Part shown: in pieces, positions 1-12,171 of the stretch
How positions within the stretch are numbered: the stretch's first letter is position 1
Layout of the letters: each line of letters opens with the position of its first letter
Assembly (NCBI GenBank): GCA_018873245.2
Contig: JAEMBT020000002.1
Coordinates: forward strand, 2,890,001 to 2,954,000
DNA: 64,000 nt
From: Archegozetes longisetosus
Taxonomy: Eukaryota > Arthropoda > Arachnida > Sarcoptiformes > Trhypochthoniidae
Reading direction: 5' to 3'
The notes under the pieces: model-generated
The model's database searches: none
What the model was told of the DNA's origin: nothing
Seen by the model: only the letters and a program-made list of their open reading frames with translations
Translations under genes and position numbers: made by a program

Positions 1-1
1 A

Positions 2-838
2 CCTTCGAGAGTATCTTTTGAGCAAATGAAAGTTATAGATGATGAGATTGCGATACTCATGGAAAAGGGTATAGTAAAACCTAGCAAATCATGTTAGAGT
101 TCAAGGACTGTATTAGTGAAACGTAAAGATGGATGTGTTAGATTATGTATTGACTACAGGGGCGTAAATGAGCTTATAGAAGGGGATGCATATCCTGTAC
201 TTGATATAACATTATGTATTAAAACTTTGAGTAATAAAAGGTACATAACACTTCTTGACTTAAATAACGCATTTCATCAAATTGGCTTAACTGATGATAG
301 CATGCAATTCACTACATCTGTCACACCTACTGGTAAACTTTATGAGTATACTACTATACCTTATGGCTTAAAAATATCAAGTGCAGCGTTCCAAAGAGCT
401 ATTGATATGGCCATAGGTGGTATGAAATATATTGATGTAGCAACTTTTATCGATGATTTAGGTATAGGAGAGGAGACTTTTGAAATTAATAATGAGAGAC
501 TTCTTAAGGTTCTAACTAAATTAGATGAGTTTGGTTTCACTCTAAGAGCTAATAAATGCGCTTTTGCCATGGATAAGATTGTTTTTCTGAGATTTCTCAT
601 CAGTGAAGATGGTATAAGACCAGCACCTGGATTACTGGAAGCAATAAAAAATTTAAAAATTCCTTCCAATGTTAGTGAAGTGAGATCAATGATAGGTTTG
701 CTATCATACCCGCGCAAATGTATTGATCACTTTTCTCTTAACATTGAGCCGTTAATAAGATTAACGCGAAAAATGAACCTTTTATACGGACTTGTGAGCA
801 GCAGAAAGCTTTTGATTCGATCAAAGAAGCCTATATGA
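2..838 (+). pseudogene. Gypsy reverse transcriptase domain, interrupted
   Basis: Reverse transcriptase copies element RNA into DNA. Visible blocks are the LVKRKDG and CIDYRGVNE motif near the start, a LLDLNNAFHQIGL block, the PYGLKISSAAFQR block, and the catalytic FIDDLG motif (a YVDDL variant) at about 446-463. The reading is open from 98 to 838 but upstream sequence in the same frame meets a TAG at 95-97. Near the end, past the thumb region (GLLSYPRKCIDHFS), the protein becomes nonsense, while the adjacent frame carries the expected continuation. That marks a small indel before 838. Confidence 0.85.
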
Positions 839-2537
839 AAAGTCCGCTACTTAAGCATTTTAATCCCAATTTAGAAACGGAGCTTAGAACTGATGCATCA
901 CTAAAATCAATCGCAGGAGTTTTAATGCGGAAACATGGAAATGAATTTTTTCCTGTAGGATACTTTAGTAGATTATGTAAAGGAGCTGAAACTAGGTACG
1001 CTATTTATGATCTTGAGGTTTTAGCCGCAATGGAATCAATGGAATACTTTAATGATCTATTAATTGGACATCATTTTAAATTAGTTACAGACAATCGTGC
1101 AGTAAGTTTTATAAGAAATAAAAAGGATTTAAAAGGAAGACAATCTCGAGCAGCACTATTCATGGAAGAGTATGACTTTGATATTGAACTTGGGCCAAGC
1201 AATAAAAATAAATTAGCAGATTTTTGCAGTCGTTACCCAAAAAATTATAACTTAGTTGATAATAAAACAATAACTGAAAGCGAGGTTGTGGAGTTTGAAA
1301 GCAAATTTCAAGAAGCTGAAGATTTTAATACATTTAATTCTCAGTATGAAAAGAATCCTGATTTATTAGTATGTAGCTTACATGCGTTCAACGGAGATCC
1401 TATTCAAAGTGATGATAATGACAATCTAAAACATTTAATCAGACAACAATCAAAAGACATTGAATTAAAATATATTATATACTTACTAAATAACATTAAT
1501 GAAGTTAAGAAAAAAAAAGTTCGGAAGCTTTTAGAAAGTTATGTTATAATAAACGATGTGCTATGTAAGATTGTCATTAGAATTGACAGTGTAAACTATT
1601 TAATCTGCATTCCTAAAGACATGAGATTTAATATTTTATATCAATATCATGATATCTCTTCTTCAGGTCATTTGGGTATTAAGCGCACACTGAATAAACT
1701 TGAAGATAGATTTTATTTTCCTAATCTAAACCAGTTTGTTGAAGAATATGTCAAATCATATAAGTTATGCCAACTTCGTAAAAGGCCTAAACAAAAGCCT
1801 TATGAACTCTTAATGCCAATAATTGTTGGAAATGTTTTTGAACAAGTTGCCATTGACCATTTGGGAAAGCTTGGTAAGAGTAACGGTTGCGAATACATAA
1901 TAGTATTGGCAGATACTTTTAGCAAATTTGCAATTTGCAAACCTGTGGTCAAAAGCGATGCAAAACCCGTAGCAAAATTTATTTTTGAAGATTTGATATG
2001 TACTTATGCAGTTGTTCCTGAAAAGTTGCTATCTGACTGTAATCAAGTTTTTCTTCGAAAAATTGTAACACATTTGAATATTTTAATGGGTATAAAACAT
2101 TTAAAAACAAGTGGATATAAGCCTAGTACTAATTCAATTACAGAAAGATTTAATGACACACTTGCTGAATGTTTAAGTTTGTTCGTTAATGACAAACAGT
2201 CAAATTGGTCGAAATTCGTAAAACCCGTCATATATGCTTATAATGCGACTATACAATCGTCAACAAAATTCTCGCCCACTAAAGTATTCTTGGTAGAAAA
2301 GCTATATTACCTCCTGACCTCAATTTACAAATCAGTAAGATAAGGGGAACTATAGCTGAATATGCATTGGGCCTAAGTCAATATTTGAATGAAGTCAGAA
2401 TAAAAGTATTTGAAAACTTAGAGAAAGCGCACACTAAAGGCAAACAAAGATACGATACTAAGCACAGAGATATAGTTTACAAAAAGGGTGACAAAGTCTT
2501 GTTCTATAATCCAGCTATAGTTGAAGGCAGCTATAGT
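835..2537 (+). pseudogene. Gypsy RNase H and integrase, frameshifted
   Basis: The segment opens with an RNase H fold (TDASLKSIAGVLMR, then YAIYDLEVLAA and LVTDNRAVSFI). It continues into integrase: an H-H-C-C type zinc region (SSGHLGIKRTL and a later C-x2-L-R segment, where the first Cys of the usual pair reads as Y-K-L-C), then the DDE core with AIDHLGKLG, the second acidic residue in LLSDCNQVF and the Glu in NSITERFND. The open frame ends at 2343 after a frame change near 2280. The integrase C-terminal region (GDKVLFYNPA) can be read in another frame up to about 2537, where the Merlin element starts. Confidence 0.85.
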
Positions 2538-2917
2538 GGGTGAATCTTAGCAATCCCTGCTCGGAGTGTTCCTATTGACCTATATCAACGAGTCATATGT
2601 TGTTGGAAAGGTCTCGTCAAGCTGAGTTCAACGATACAATACATGATGACTTGTGACCTCGGGTTCACCGACGGATGACCTTTGACCTCTGACCTATAAC
2701 CACAATACTTAAACCCTACAACATGCATATCGTTGGAAAGGTCTTGACATACAGAGCTCAACGATGCCAGACGTGGTAACCTGTGAGCTCGAGTTTATCA
2801 ACGAGTGACCTTTGACTTCTGACCTGACCAAAATACTTAACCACTACAACATACACATCGTTGGAATGGTCTCGTCAAACTGAATACAGTGATAACACTC
2901 ATGTGATCTTGAGACCT
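2538..2917. repeat. Left terminal inverted repeat of the Merlin element
   Basis: The arm contains three copies of a 128-130 bp unit, each recognisable by CGTTGGAAAGGTCT (about 2601, 2731 and 2859) followed by a GACCTTTGACCTCTGACC stretch. It matches the reverse complement of 5011-5516. The innermost shared segment is the ACACTCATGTGATCTTGAGA region. Confidence 0.85.
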
Positions 2918-4006
2918 ATTCAACATAAGTTTCGATTTTCAAGTGGTATTGTAATAACGTCTAAGTTTCTTAATTAGACCTATACTGTAATAATTTTGTA
3001 ATAACCTATATTTATAAACTCTAATTTTCATAACTCGACTTATATTTCAACATTTATTACTGATTTAAAGACTACCTTTTGTTTGTACCAAAGAAATCTT
3101 CACATGCTTGTCCAAGCTGTACAAATTATGAAGACAGCTGATAATAAGCATATCTCAACTCTTAAAACCTGCCTAAGTATGTCCTAGTTATACAATCTTC
3201 CAATCCTAGCTAAATGTGCTATTAACCTTATAAGATTTAGCCTATCATTGTAAAGTATTTTCCAATTTAACCCGCCTACTGTTCCTTTAAAATGCCGTGT
3301 TTTTCCTAGATTTTTCGCTCTTTTCTCCTGTGTTAAAATCTTGTGAAACCTTATGTAATTTGTATTGTGGTTATCATTATGTTTAATAAAGTTGTTATAT
3401 TTTAAGTTTAGATTTCTTACACGCTCCTATCAAAGATTCCAGTCTTTAAAATATTATCTCCCTATAAGGTCAAATAGTGCTTGTATAATTTAACCTTCTG
3501 AGAAGGTTTAGACATTCATAAATTTCTTTATCTACTTTTCACGGCGTGAGTAATGCGAGTTTCAGTTTACTTTTTAGTCTTTATCATCGCTAATAGTACT
3601 TCAGTACCAATTAATGGTGTCCTGCCCTTTTCAGGGTAACACCATAGCTATCCACCATCTTATCAGTCAGTAAAAAGTGACAAGTAATGTTGAATTGCTG
3701 CTTTCACGCCACTATTCAATTCCTTCCACCCCTTCGACCGTATTCAGTTTACATTCTTTAATTTCATTGGTTTTTGCTTTTAGTATTGGTATAATTTTAT
3801 CATGCTAACACTTGCACGATCATCTATTGAACCAGACTGTTTTAAATTTTCCACCGTTTTCGACGATTTGAATGTCTAATTTTAACCAAAAGTTTCGTAA
3901 TGAGAATGATGCCATTAAGTTTTGTGAATTGATAAGTTTACTTCCTAGCTAACTCTTTAATCTTAAACCATCTTGTGTTAATCACCCTGATACTGAATGC
4001 ATTGTT

Positions 4007-4790
4007 ATGAAAGCTCAAGGAGAAAAGTTGCATTGGATATATAGCTGTCCAATTTGTCGAAAATCTATCAGTTCTACTTCATGGACATTCTTTGAAAGTT
4101 CTAAAATTTCAATAAGAGAAACATTGCGTATTGTATTAGCATTTGTAGCTGAGCTTACTAACCAACAAGCGGCAATTGAGTGTCATGTTGAAAAAAACAC
4201 AATTTCAGATTGGTATTCTGCTTGTAGAAAAGTTTAAGAGGTCATCTTATCTCAACCTGGACGTAAAATCGGAGGTCTATATGATGAGGATAGCAAAATA
4301 TTCAGTTATTTTGCCGAAATCGACGAAACTCATATTGTTCATCGTAATTATAAGTGAGGCAGAATGTTAGAAAGAGAAAAACATTTGGGTCGTAGGTGGG
4401 ACATGCAGATTAACAAAAGAGGCATTCATGTTTAGAGTCCCAAATAGAACAGTTTCGGTTATTGACTGTTTAGTTAGGAATTATGTTGAGCCAGGTTCAA
4501 TCTTAGTTTCCGATTCAGCTGCAGTTTATAAATACATTTCACTTAGGCAACATCATTTGTTTGACCATTATAGTGTCAATCAAAGCCTTCATTTTGTCTG
4601 TCCAGATGACAAACATATACACACTTAAAATATTGAAAGCCTTGGGCACAATTGAAAAAATATTAAATGTTATGGCTCAAACAAATACATTGATCAATTC
4701 ATTTCTCAATATTTATACAAATTTGCTCATTTTAAAAATGGAAAAGTACAGTTATGGTCAAAGATTTAAAAATTTTCTGAAAGATGTTGT
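4007..4790 (+). pseudogene. Merlin transposase (ISXO2/IS1595-like DDE), broken
   Basis: An N-terminal zinc-ribbon-like segment (YSCPICRKSISS, then WTFFESSKIS) precedes a helix-turn-helix stretch (TNQQAAIECHVEKNTIS). The first catalytic Asp lies in EIDETHIVHR at about 4315-4344. The second lies in ILVSDSAAVYKY at about 4501-4536. The Glu lies in an NIES segment near 4628-4640. These blocks sit in different frames: there is a TGA near 4353, a frame change near 4386, and another near 4625. The order matches Merlin/IS1016 transposases, but the copy cannot give an intact protein. Confidence 0.7.
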
Positions 4791-5010
4791 TAAAGTTTAT
4801 CCTGAACCTGCTCTTTATTTAGATAGACTCACTCTTCATTGTCCACCATTTTATCACGATACATTCCACGATTCAAATTCGGATTAACGGAAAAATCAAG
4901 GTGTATTGAACTCCTCGCCCCGTTTTAAGGGAGAAGGGAGGGCACAGGCAGTGCCCAGTGGGACACTCACCGGAGCGCTCAACAGTGAAAACTTTCGTTT
5001 TGTTTTTCAG

Positions 5011-5516
5011 TCTCAAGGTGATGTGAGTGTTATCATTGTATTCAGTTTGACGAGACCTTTCCAACGATATATCTGTTGTAGTGGTTAAGTATTTTGGTCA
5101 GGTCAGAAGTCAAAGGTCACTCGTTGATAAACTCGAGCTCACAGGTTACCACGTCTGGCATCGTTGAGCTCTGTATGTCAAGACCTTTCCAACGATATGC
5201 ATGTTGTAGGGTTTAAGTGTTGTGGTGATAGGTCGAGTATTAAAGGTCACCCGTTGGCGAACCCGAGGTCACAAGTCATCACGTATGGTATCGTTGAACT
5301 CAGATTGACGAAACCTTTCCAACGATATATGTGTTATGGGGGTAAAAATTTGTGGTTATAGGTCAGAGGTCAAAGGTCACCCGTCGGTGAACCCGAGGTC
5401 AAAAGTCATCATGTATTTATCGTTGAGCTCAGCTTGACGAGATCTTTCCAACGACATAAGACTCGTTGATATAGGTCAATAGGAACACCCCGAGCAGGGA
5501 TTGCTAAGACTCACCC
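5011..5516. repeat. Right terminal inverted repeat of the Merlin element
   Basis: This arm carries four copies of the same 128-130 bp unit, marked by ACCTTTCCAACG at about 5055, 5183, 5312 and 5441, one more than the left arm. The outer end closes with GTGTTCC/GGAACAC sequence and CACCC at 5516. Confidence 0.85.
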
Positions 5517-7573
5517 AACGAGCCAATGATAAGTATTGTGAAATAGAAAAATATTGTTTACAATTTTTGTTTATTTAGTTTGTTTTATTCGTCTTAAGAG
5601 CGGAACATTAATCTATTTTTGGTTTGATTGTGATGAAGTAGATGTATCTTAAAATAGAAATTGTAGTTTACCTCTTTTGTGCCCTAAGTTTTAGTTGATA
5701 ACTTATAGTTACAATGGAATTAAATTTCCAATTGATTATATATTACTAAATTGCAAAAATATATAGGTATTTTGATGTAAACATGAATATTTTCCATTGA
5801 GGTAAAAATAGTAAGTTTGAGACCAAAAGTGTATAAAAGCAGAATGATTTATTGTTAAGGACAGTCCTATTTCTTTATACTTATAGTATGTAAAAAAGCC
5901 ATAATGAAGAAACTGTGATTGTATTGTTTTATATATTTATATTAATAAAAGAAAGTTATATAGTAAAAGTAAGTTATAATTTAACTTTCTATAAAAGCAC
6001 ATTCTATCGAGTCCTACCAGACTCTTTAATAGAATTATGGGTAAAAACGGATTGGAATCTCACATTGAGGCCCCCCGGTTCCAATTCGTTCAACTTGAAC
6101 ACACATATACGAAAGACTCTACACAAAACATTTAGATCGCGTCTTTCGTATTCGGATGACTTCACGTCACAGAAATAAATGTCACAGAATTCATCATTCA
6201 ATGCTGAGTGTAGAGTAAAAATGTTGGAGTTGTATTTTCGCAATTACAACTTCCATATCAAATAATAAATCATATGTTGAAATTCCTGCATCATAAACAT
6301 TGTGCAACCGCACAATAAAGTATTCGTCAGACTGTGCGCTTAAAAAACAAGTCATTTGTCGAACCAAACATGAAAAGATCAAAGAAATAAAGTGATATTA
6401 ATCTGATAAATTTTACTTCATGTAATGAAACATAAGCATTAAAGTGATTCCCAAGTATGTTAGGTGCGAAAATGCTCAAATTAACGCATATTTTATTGCT
6501 CGACTTGACTCTTTTGGTATCTATTCATTTGCCAGATTGGAAGGTTTCACAGTATTATTACAGGTATTAATAATTCATTCGGAATCATTGTTAAATGAAA
6601 GTACTTATTTTTAAGCTTTTAGGTTGTATTTAATATTTTTCCTTGAGCATATATCACATTGAATTACATAAATAATTTTCAAAAAGTTGAATCAGTAAAA
6701 TGAAATACTAGGATCTTTCTGCATTTTTGTGCATTCATTTTCATCATTTTGTAGGATAAGAAAATTCAGTTTCTCAGAAATAGAGAATCTATAGTGTATT
6801 GAAACAAAACAATATAAAAGAAATTCTTAGCAGGAAATCGTAGGAATATAATAATTAAATTGTTAAATAACACCCACAAGATATAAATGTTCTTCTAACA
6901 CCTGTATGGGTCTTTTGTGTTATGAAAATATTTTAGTGTTTAAATGTTATACAATTATGTACAATATTATGCAATTATAAAATGTATAAATTAATGCTTT
7001 ATACGATTTATAATATGTTTAAAGTATTTCAATGGATTAATTGATGAATTAACATAAAACTTGATTTTTCACTAAAAACTCAAATATTAGAGTTTTAAAA
7101 CAGATAATAGCTTGCAATAATGAAAATAAATTATTAAGATATTAATAAGTGATGACAATTAATGCCCAACTGTTTCAGTTAATAGTGAAATATGAGTCGT
7201 TTTTACAGCACTAAGAGCCATAAGTAGACTAATAAAAATATTGGTACACCCGGATCCATTTATAGCGAAAGGTTCGCTATAGCATCACTAAAAGCAGGAA
7301 TTCAATATAATCGTACATTTCAGTATGGATTTTATATAGTTTATGTTCTGTATAGTGCTCACTATAAGTAGGTCTTTACTTGAGAATACGTTTACTATTA
7401 ACGGACTTGGTTGTATTGTATAAGTATATAAGAGGAAAACACTTTTTTTATCCCATTGAAATTGTTCAATTGCAGTTCAATAGAAGTTGTGCTGGACTTT
7501 CAATTCTGTTCAACAGATTCCTAACATATTTATCAAAGTTTTGCATAAATCAGTGAATTTAATCTAAATAAAT
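5517..7573. other. Intergenic, no gene recognised
   Basis: AT-rich sequence with many stops in all frames. A short GC-richer patch at about 6050-6170 is open on the minus strand for under 80 codons, but it shows no domain and no splice context. Nothing else is supported. Confidence 0.5.
7425..7434 (+). promoter_or_regulatory. Candidate TATA box for first four-TM gene
   Basis: TATATAAGAG lies about 140 bp upstream of the ATG at 7574. In such AT-rich DNA this is suggestive only. Confidence 0.3.
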
Positions 7574-8108
7574 ATGCCTTCAGGTGTAAGAAGTGGAAAC
7601 TTTCGTGGGGTCAAAATTGCTTTAATTGTTTTCCAAACTCTGGCACTTATTGGATCTGTTATTCTACTTATTTTATCGATTGTAGCCATAGGTCTAGTAG
7701 AGAAAACCCCAAGTGATTATGAAGAAAATGCTAGTAAGTGTTTATTTCGTTTAGATATAAGAAAATAGTCTTTTGTGTTTATGTAAACAAAGATTTTAAA
7801 TCACTTTTCTGAGTTCAACATATATCTTAACTATGGAAAACTTGAATTTTTCAGAAACAATAGCTATTGTGGTGGTTGTTATTTCAGTTCTATCAATAAT
7901 TATAGAAATTATTGGGTTAGTCGGAGCTGTAAAAGAGAATCAAATACTGACTATAATATTTGGTGTAATTATGGCTTTGAGCACAATAGCTAATTTCGCT
8001 ACTGTACAGATTTGGTCAGGAATTATCAACTTAATTGTCACAATTCTAGCCTTTACGTTTGTCTATTTGATCAGAAAAGAAGTCGGATCCACAGGAAATT
8101 ATGCTTGA
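7574..8108 (+). CDS. Small four-TM tetraspanin-like protein, copy 1 (two exons)
   Basis: Exons are 7574-7733 and 7855-8108. A GTAAGT donor and a TTTTTCAG acceptor join in phase 1 and give 137 residues. TM1 is at about 14-41 in exon 1. Exon 2 holds TM2 (AIVVVVISVLSIIIEIIGLV), the turn GLVGAVKEN, TM3 and TM4, and a short tail KEVGSTGNYA. The TM2-turn-TM3 pattern resembles tetraspanins (G-x-x-G-A-x-x-E-N), but TM3 and TM4 are separated by only a few residues, so the large extracellular loop is absent. There is no cleavable signal peptide; both termini are probably cytoplasmic. Four paralogues with the same exon boundary lie at 28893, 30475, 40112 and 60648. Molecular function is unknown. Confidence 0.8.
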
Positions 8109-8432
8109 ACTAAGAATAAATAATTTATTTATTAATTCAAATATTTATCTAGTTGGCTAATCAAAAATAATTAATCATTTTTTCTTAGTTTTAGTAACTT
8201 GTTTACTTTTAAGATATTTTTACTTCGAAAGTCAGATCGACTTTTCAATTGAATTATGAAGCTTTTGTTTATTATCAATTCGTTATGTATCCTATTGTCA
8301 AATAAATTTATCATTAAAGTGATATAAAAAATACATGTTGAAATTCTTTCTTTCACTTAAAACTTTCTAATTTCTTTTAAATTCTGGGATCTTAGTGTTC
8401 AGAATTTAAACGATGCTTGAAATAAAACCATG
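8109..8432. other. Intergenic, nothing recognised
   Basis: AT-rich 3' flank of the first four-TM gene with no supported feature. Confidence 0.5.
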
Positions 8433-8952
8433 TGACTTGACGGAACGTAAAGGGACTTATCTCGAGTTGACTTCTTTTTTGGGATTCACTTCAAACAAGA
8501 AGTTCAACTCATAATTAATATGTAGAAAAAAAATTCAGCATATGTTTCAATGGAAAATTTAGCGGTAATTTCTTATTTAAATTTATTGATTTCAATGCAA
8601 ACTAATAGGAATTAAAACTTAAATTGAACTCGAATGCTATTAACATGTGTTAACTGCAATGCATAACACAACATAAACTGCAGTAGCATTACGTGACATA
8701 AGTTTAAATTTTATGTCAATTATTTGTCACAATTTGATTGTAATTTTGAAGATTCAGAAATTATTTGTGATGAATCAGATTTTGAATATTAACTAATGAA
8801 TTGTATGAGATTATGTTTAATTAGATTAATATTGAATAAATTGATAACTTAATAAAGTTTTTCTTAACGCAAAAAATGTTTCTAAGCTTTGCACTTAATG
8901 CGAAATTTTCTCGTTTCACTGCATTGAGAGCCCTTTACGTTCCGTCAAGTCA
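8433..8952. mobile_element. MITE-like element with 22-bp terminal inverted repeats
   Basis: TGACTTGACGGAACGTAAAG GG at 8433-8454 is repeated exactly in inverted orientation at 8931-8952. The 520-bp interior is AT-rich and has no transposase, so this is a non-autonomous element of unknown superfamily. No clear target duplication was found. Confidence 0.65.
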
Positions 8953-11112
8953 TATATGAGTCTTTGTTGGTTATAGAGTTTGTGGAAAAGATACTCCGGA
9001 ACTTAAATAACTATATCTTAATATTTCAAGATATGATAAAATCATCAAATCAAGAGGTAACTGACTTCTAAATTATTGCTTTTTATTATAACAATCTATG
9101 TTGCGTAATTCACGCTTTGAGCTCAAGCGTCACTAAACCGTGTTGACTGCAGAGGGATAACATTGACTCAATGCAATGCTATGCAATCGAGTTTTAATTT
9201 ATACGCGATTTGCAAATTAGATTCTAATGAACAAATTAGATGTGTTATATCATTCAAATAAAGCCATACTATAGTTCAAATGATTTGGTATTAAATATTG
9301 TTTAACTTATTTGATAAGACTAGGTTAAAAATTAAAATTTGTATAAATTCAAACGATTAAAATTGAACAAAGCTTGAATGCGTTTCTCAGATCAATTATT
9401 CGCTTACGCACCGGTTTCTTAGACAAGAACACACTATTACGGTTGCCAGACCTCCACGTTTTACAATTTTCTCAACTCTCTACCACTGAGGTTAAAGTGG
9501 AGGCTATTTCTCTACTTTTCTGAGAAATGAATTTGAAAACTTGAAGTTGAGAAGAAATTTTAATCCTCGAGTTTAAGTTCTAGATCATTTTCTAAATCTA
9601 ATCTATTTCAATCTATTAAAGGTTGTAAATTCCTTTAAAATTTAATTTTAACAGCAGGCGCTCAAAGAACAAGGATTAATTTGATATGCTTTTATCAATT
9701 TTCGTATAACGCTTTTCATTCAAATATATTTTATTGTTTATTTCTACAGAAAAATTCAATGGAGTTTTATTTTTTAATTAAAATTTTTCTAGCGAATGAA
9801 AGATAATTGCAAAAATTCTTTTTTAGTATGTATGCCTATTCTTTGATTTGAAAGTATACGTTTCAAAAGAGAGCTTAACGCGTTGAACAGAGTAAACGAA
9901 TCAAAGATTGCGGTCAAAAGCCAAAAGATTTTTAAAAATAGTTGCTACAAGACTCATCTCTGCGTGGCAAAGGTAGCAACAGGCCTGAAAAAATAATATT
10001 TGAGCCTGGCTAGATGCTTTCAGGGAAAAATCCTCACTACCATAGGGAAAATTCTATCTGTTAACTCGGCTAGCACGACATTACCGCGCAAGTCAATACC
10101 GCGCACGACTTTACCGCGTACGATATACAAATATTTTTACACTACGCTACAAAGTTAGGATCTGATTTCATTTAGCCTCTGAAATCAAGATTACTTCAGT
10201 CGTCAAATCAACGAAGTCGGTTCATAAAATCTTTGTAAAAATTTTATGAGAAAGTGTTTATTCTTAAGAATAAAGATAATTTTTTTGCTTAGATAAATAA
10301 TCATTGTTTAGCATATAAGCAATTCTGATGTAAAGCATGGTGAATCATCATTTAATAATTGATGTCATATAAAAAATGAAATTTTCTGTAATAAAACTAG
10401 TCAAGTTATTGCATTACAGATAGAGTACCCCATATCTAATAGATTAGGAGTAGCAATTTAGCTATTTGAATTCTTTGATAATTTGTTAAGTGTGGTTAGG
10501 ATCAACCATTCACTTGATATGAAAAACATTTTATTATTTTATTTGACTTATATCTAACTATTTAAAAATACAGTCCAGAGCAGTATTATAGATAAAGAGC
10601 AATTATCTTAATTATATTTAAAAAAAAGAAGCAATGGGGAAAACCAGTTGAAGATTTGATATTTTTTACAGAATATAGATATAAATTTAGTTGTCAATAT
10701 TAAAAGAATGCACAATATACAGTGAAATACCATTTTATAAGATGAGAAAAATCATAAACGAATTTATTATAATAAATATTTCGGAGCTTTAAAAACTAAA
10801 CTAATAGCTTGTTGCCCTGCGATTATGCTTAATTTTACTTAAACTTTAGTCAGCATAGAGTTGATCGACTTTTTGATCTCAAAAACTGGTAGTTCCTCTC
10901 AAGCTTATTAATGGTAAGTTTCAGCTTAGTGATTGTATTGAACTGTCGGTTAAGTGGGTCGTTTTGAGCGCAGACATTTTAAAAGTCGGAAGTGAAGCCC
11001 AATCGAAAGTACCTGTCAAGACAGATCCATTGGTGAAACTTTTATGAAGCTATACCCACCCGTTCAGAAGTTAAGTCCGCTTTTGTATTTTTAATTCATA
11101 ATCCATTTGTAG
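8953..11112. other. Intergenic, short repeats only
   Basis: No coding region is supported. At about 10073-10120 the core ACCGCGC occurs three times at 15-17 bp spacing, with direct-repeat context (ACGACATT, AGTCAAT, ACGACTTT before each). The rest is AT-rich and unassigned. Confidence 0.5.
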
Positions 11113-11405
11113 ATGGGAGAAGCTTCCAAAAATTAAGGAAGGAGTCGAATTGATAGTACTCGTCGAGACAAATTGATTGGTGTAAAAATTATTGAGAGAC
11201 GTCCACTGATCTAGGAGATACTCCGCTTTTTTTATTTCTCCTTATCATGCACTACCCAACCAATATTGAATTAATAAGGAGAAATAGAAAAAGCGGCGTA
11301 TCACCTGAACCAGGGGACTTGTCTCTATAATTTCTACACCAATCTATTTTTTCGACGAGTACTATCGATTGGACTCCTTCCTTAATTTTTTGGAAGCTTC
11401 ACCCA
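11113..11405. repeat. Foldback inverted repeat, about 135-bp arms
   Basis: The left arm (about 11113-11247, beginning GGGAGAAGCTTCC) is matched by the right arm (about 11274-11405, ending GGAAGCTTCACCC) in reverse complement, with scattered mismatches and a spacer of about 27 bp. No coding sequence lies inside. It looks like a non-autonomous foldback or MITE element. Confidence 0.8.
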
Positions 11406-12092
11406 TATCAAACATGATTTGCCTCGATATCATATTGATGACTCTATCATTGAAATGGTTGATAATCATAAACATTTGGGTATAATGCTCGATAATAAAA
11501 TGACTTTTGATCAACACATAAATGCAGTCACATCAAAGAGTTATAAAAAATGGGCTGTAATTAAGAAAATGTGTTCAAATGCAAAAAGAGAGACTTTTCT
11601 TAGATTATATAAGTTTTATACATTACCAATTTTGGAGTTTTCACCCCTCTCCTGTTTGCAAATGAAGGAAATATAAGTAGAATAGAAAAAAAAATACAAA
11701 GAAGACTAACTAAATTCATATGTACTAAAATGAAAAAATCTAACTTAGTATATAAAGAAAGACTTTCTATTTTCAATTTAGACTATTAATATAAGACGCT
11801 ATATGAAAAGATTGACACTCACTAAGAAGATATATGACAAGAATAAATTTATACTTCAAATTTGGTTAAACCATTTTAATTTTAATGTAACCAGAAGCTG
11901 AATTTTATTAGGTGCAGAATATTCTAGGACTAAAAAGACAGATCAACATGTATTCGTTATAATGTCTAAAGAATTCAATGAATAGCCTAGAGATCTAAGA
12001 GATTGTATTGATACAAATGAATTTCTTAAAAATGTTAAACAATTTTTAACACAAGGCACTGATTAATTCAGATGTTCTTTTAACGCGAATAA
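11406..12092 (+). pseudogene. Non-LTR retrotransposon (LINE) RT C-terminal end, 5'-truncated
   Basis: The frame from 11406 to 11676 carries the late reverse-transcriptase segment typical of CR1/Jockey-type LINEs: VDNHKHLGIMLDNKMTFDQH followed by YKFYTLPILEF. After an indel near 11650, other frames give ISRIEKKIQRRLTKFIC, YKERLSIFNLDY and finally NEFLKNVKQFL, the usual end of a LINE ORF2. Several stops interrupt it. The 5' end abuts the foldback repeat and the 3' end runs into a trinucleotide tail, as expected for a 5'-truncated LINE insertion. Confidence 0.75.
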
Positions 12093-12094
12093 AC

Positions 12095-12170
<76 letters not shown>
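12093..12170 (+). repeat. (ATT)n then (GTT)n microsatellite, LINE 3' tail
   Basis: About 16 ATT units are followed directly by about 9 GTT units. The position just past the LINE ORF end suggests that it began as the short-repeat 3' tail of that element. Confidence 0.9.

Positions 12171-12171
<1 letters not shown>

Larger units (their letters stand above)
1..2537 (+). mobile_element. Ty3/gypsy retrotransposon, partial and degenerate pol
   Basis: The plus strand reads through reverse transcriptase, RNase H and integrase in the order typical of Ty3/gypsy pol. Gag, protease and both LTRs are not visible: the 5' part lies outside the window and the 3' part is cut off where a Merlin-type element begins at 2538. 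At least three lesions are present: a TAG stop at 95-97 where gypsy elements usually carry tryptophan, a frame change between about 775 and 838, and another near 2270-2290. The copy cannot make a full polyprotein and is a decayed insertion. Confidence 0.9.
2538..5516. mobile_element. Merlin/IS1016-type DNA transposon, degenerate
   Basis: Two long inverted repeats bound this 2979-bp block. Both ends read GGGTGARTCTTAGCAATCCC inward, and the central part encodes pieces of an IS1595/IS1016-like DDE transposase, the hallmark of the Merlin superfamily. The left end lies within the gypsy integrase C-terminal reading, so it inserted there or the junction was later rearranged. The 8-9 bp target duplication expected for Merlin is not seen: flanks AGCTATAGT and AACGAGCCA differ. 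The transposase is broken, so the copy is not autonomous. Confidence 0.75.

Noticed and set aside
361..717. 118-codon minus-strand ORF inside the gypsy reverse transcriptase
   Set aside because: It is the antisense shadow of the RT frame, which shows clear catalytic motifs on the plus strand.
4906..5361. Two plus-strand ORFs of 60-65 codons
   Set aside because: Both lie in the tandem-unit inverted repeat of the Merlin element and repeat the same peptide (KPFQRYxC), as expected for a translated repeat.
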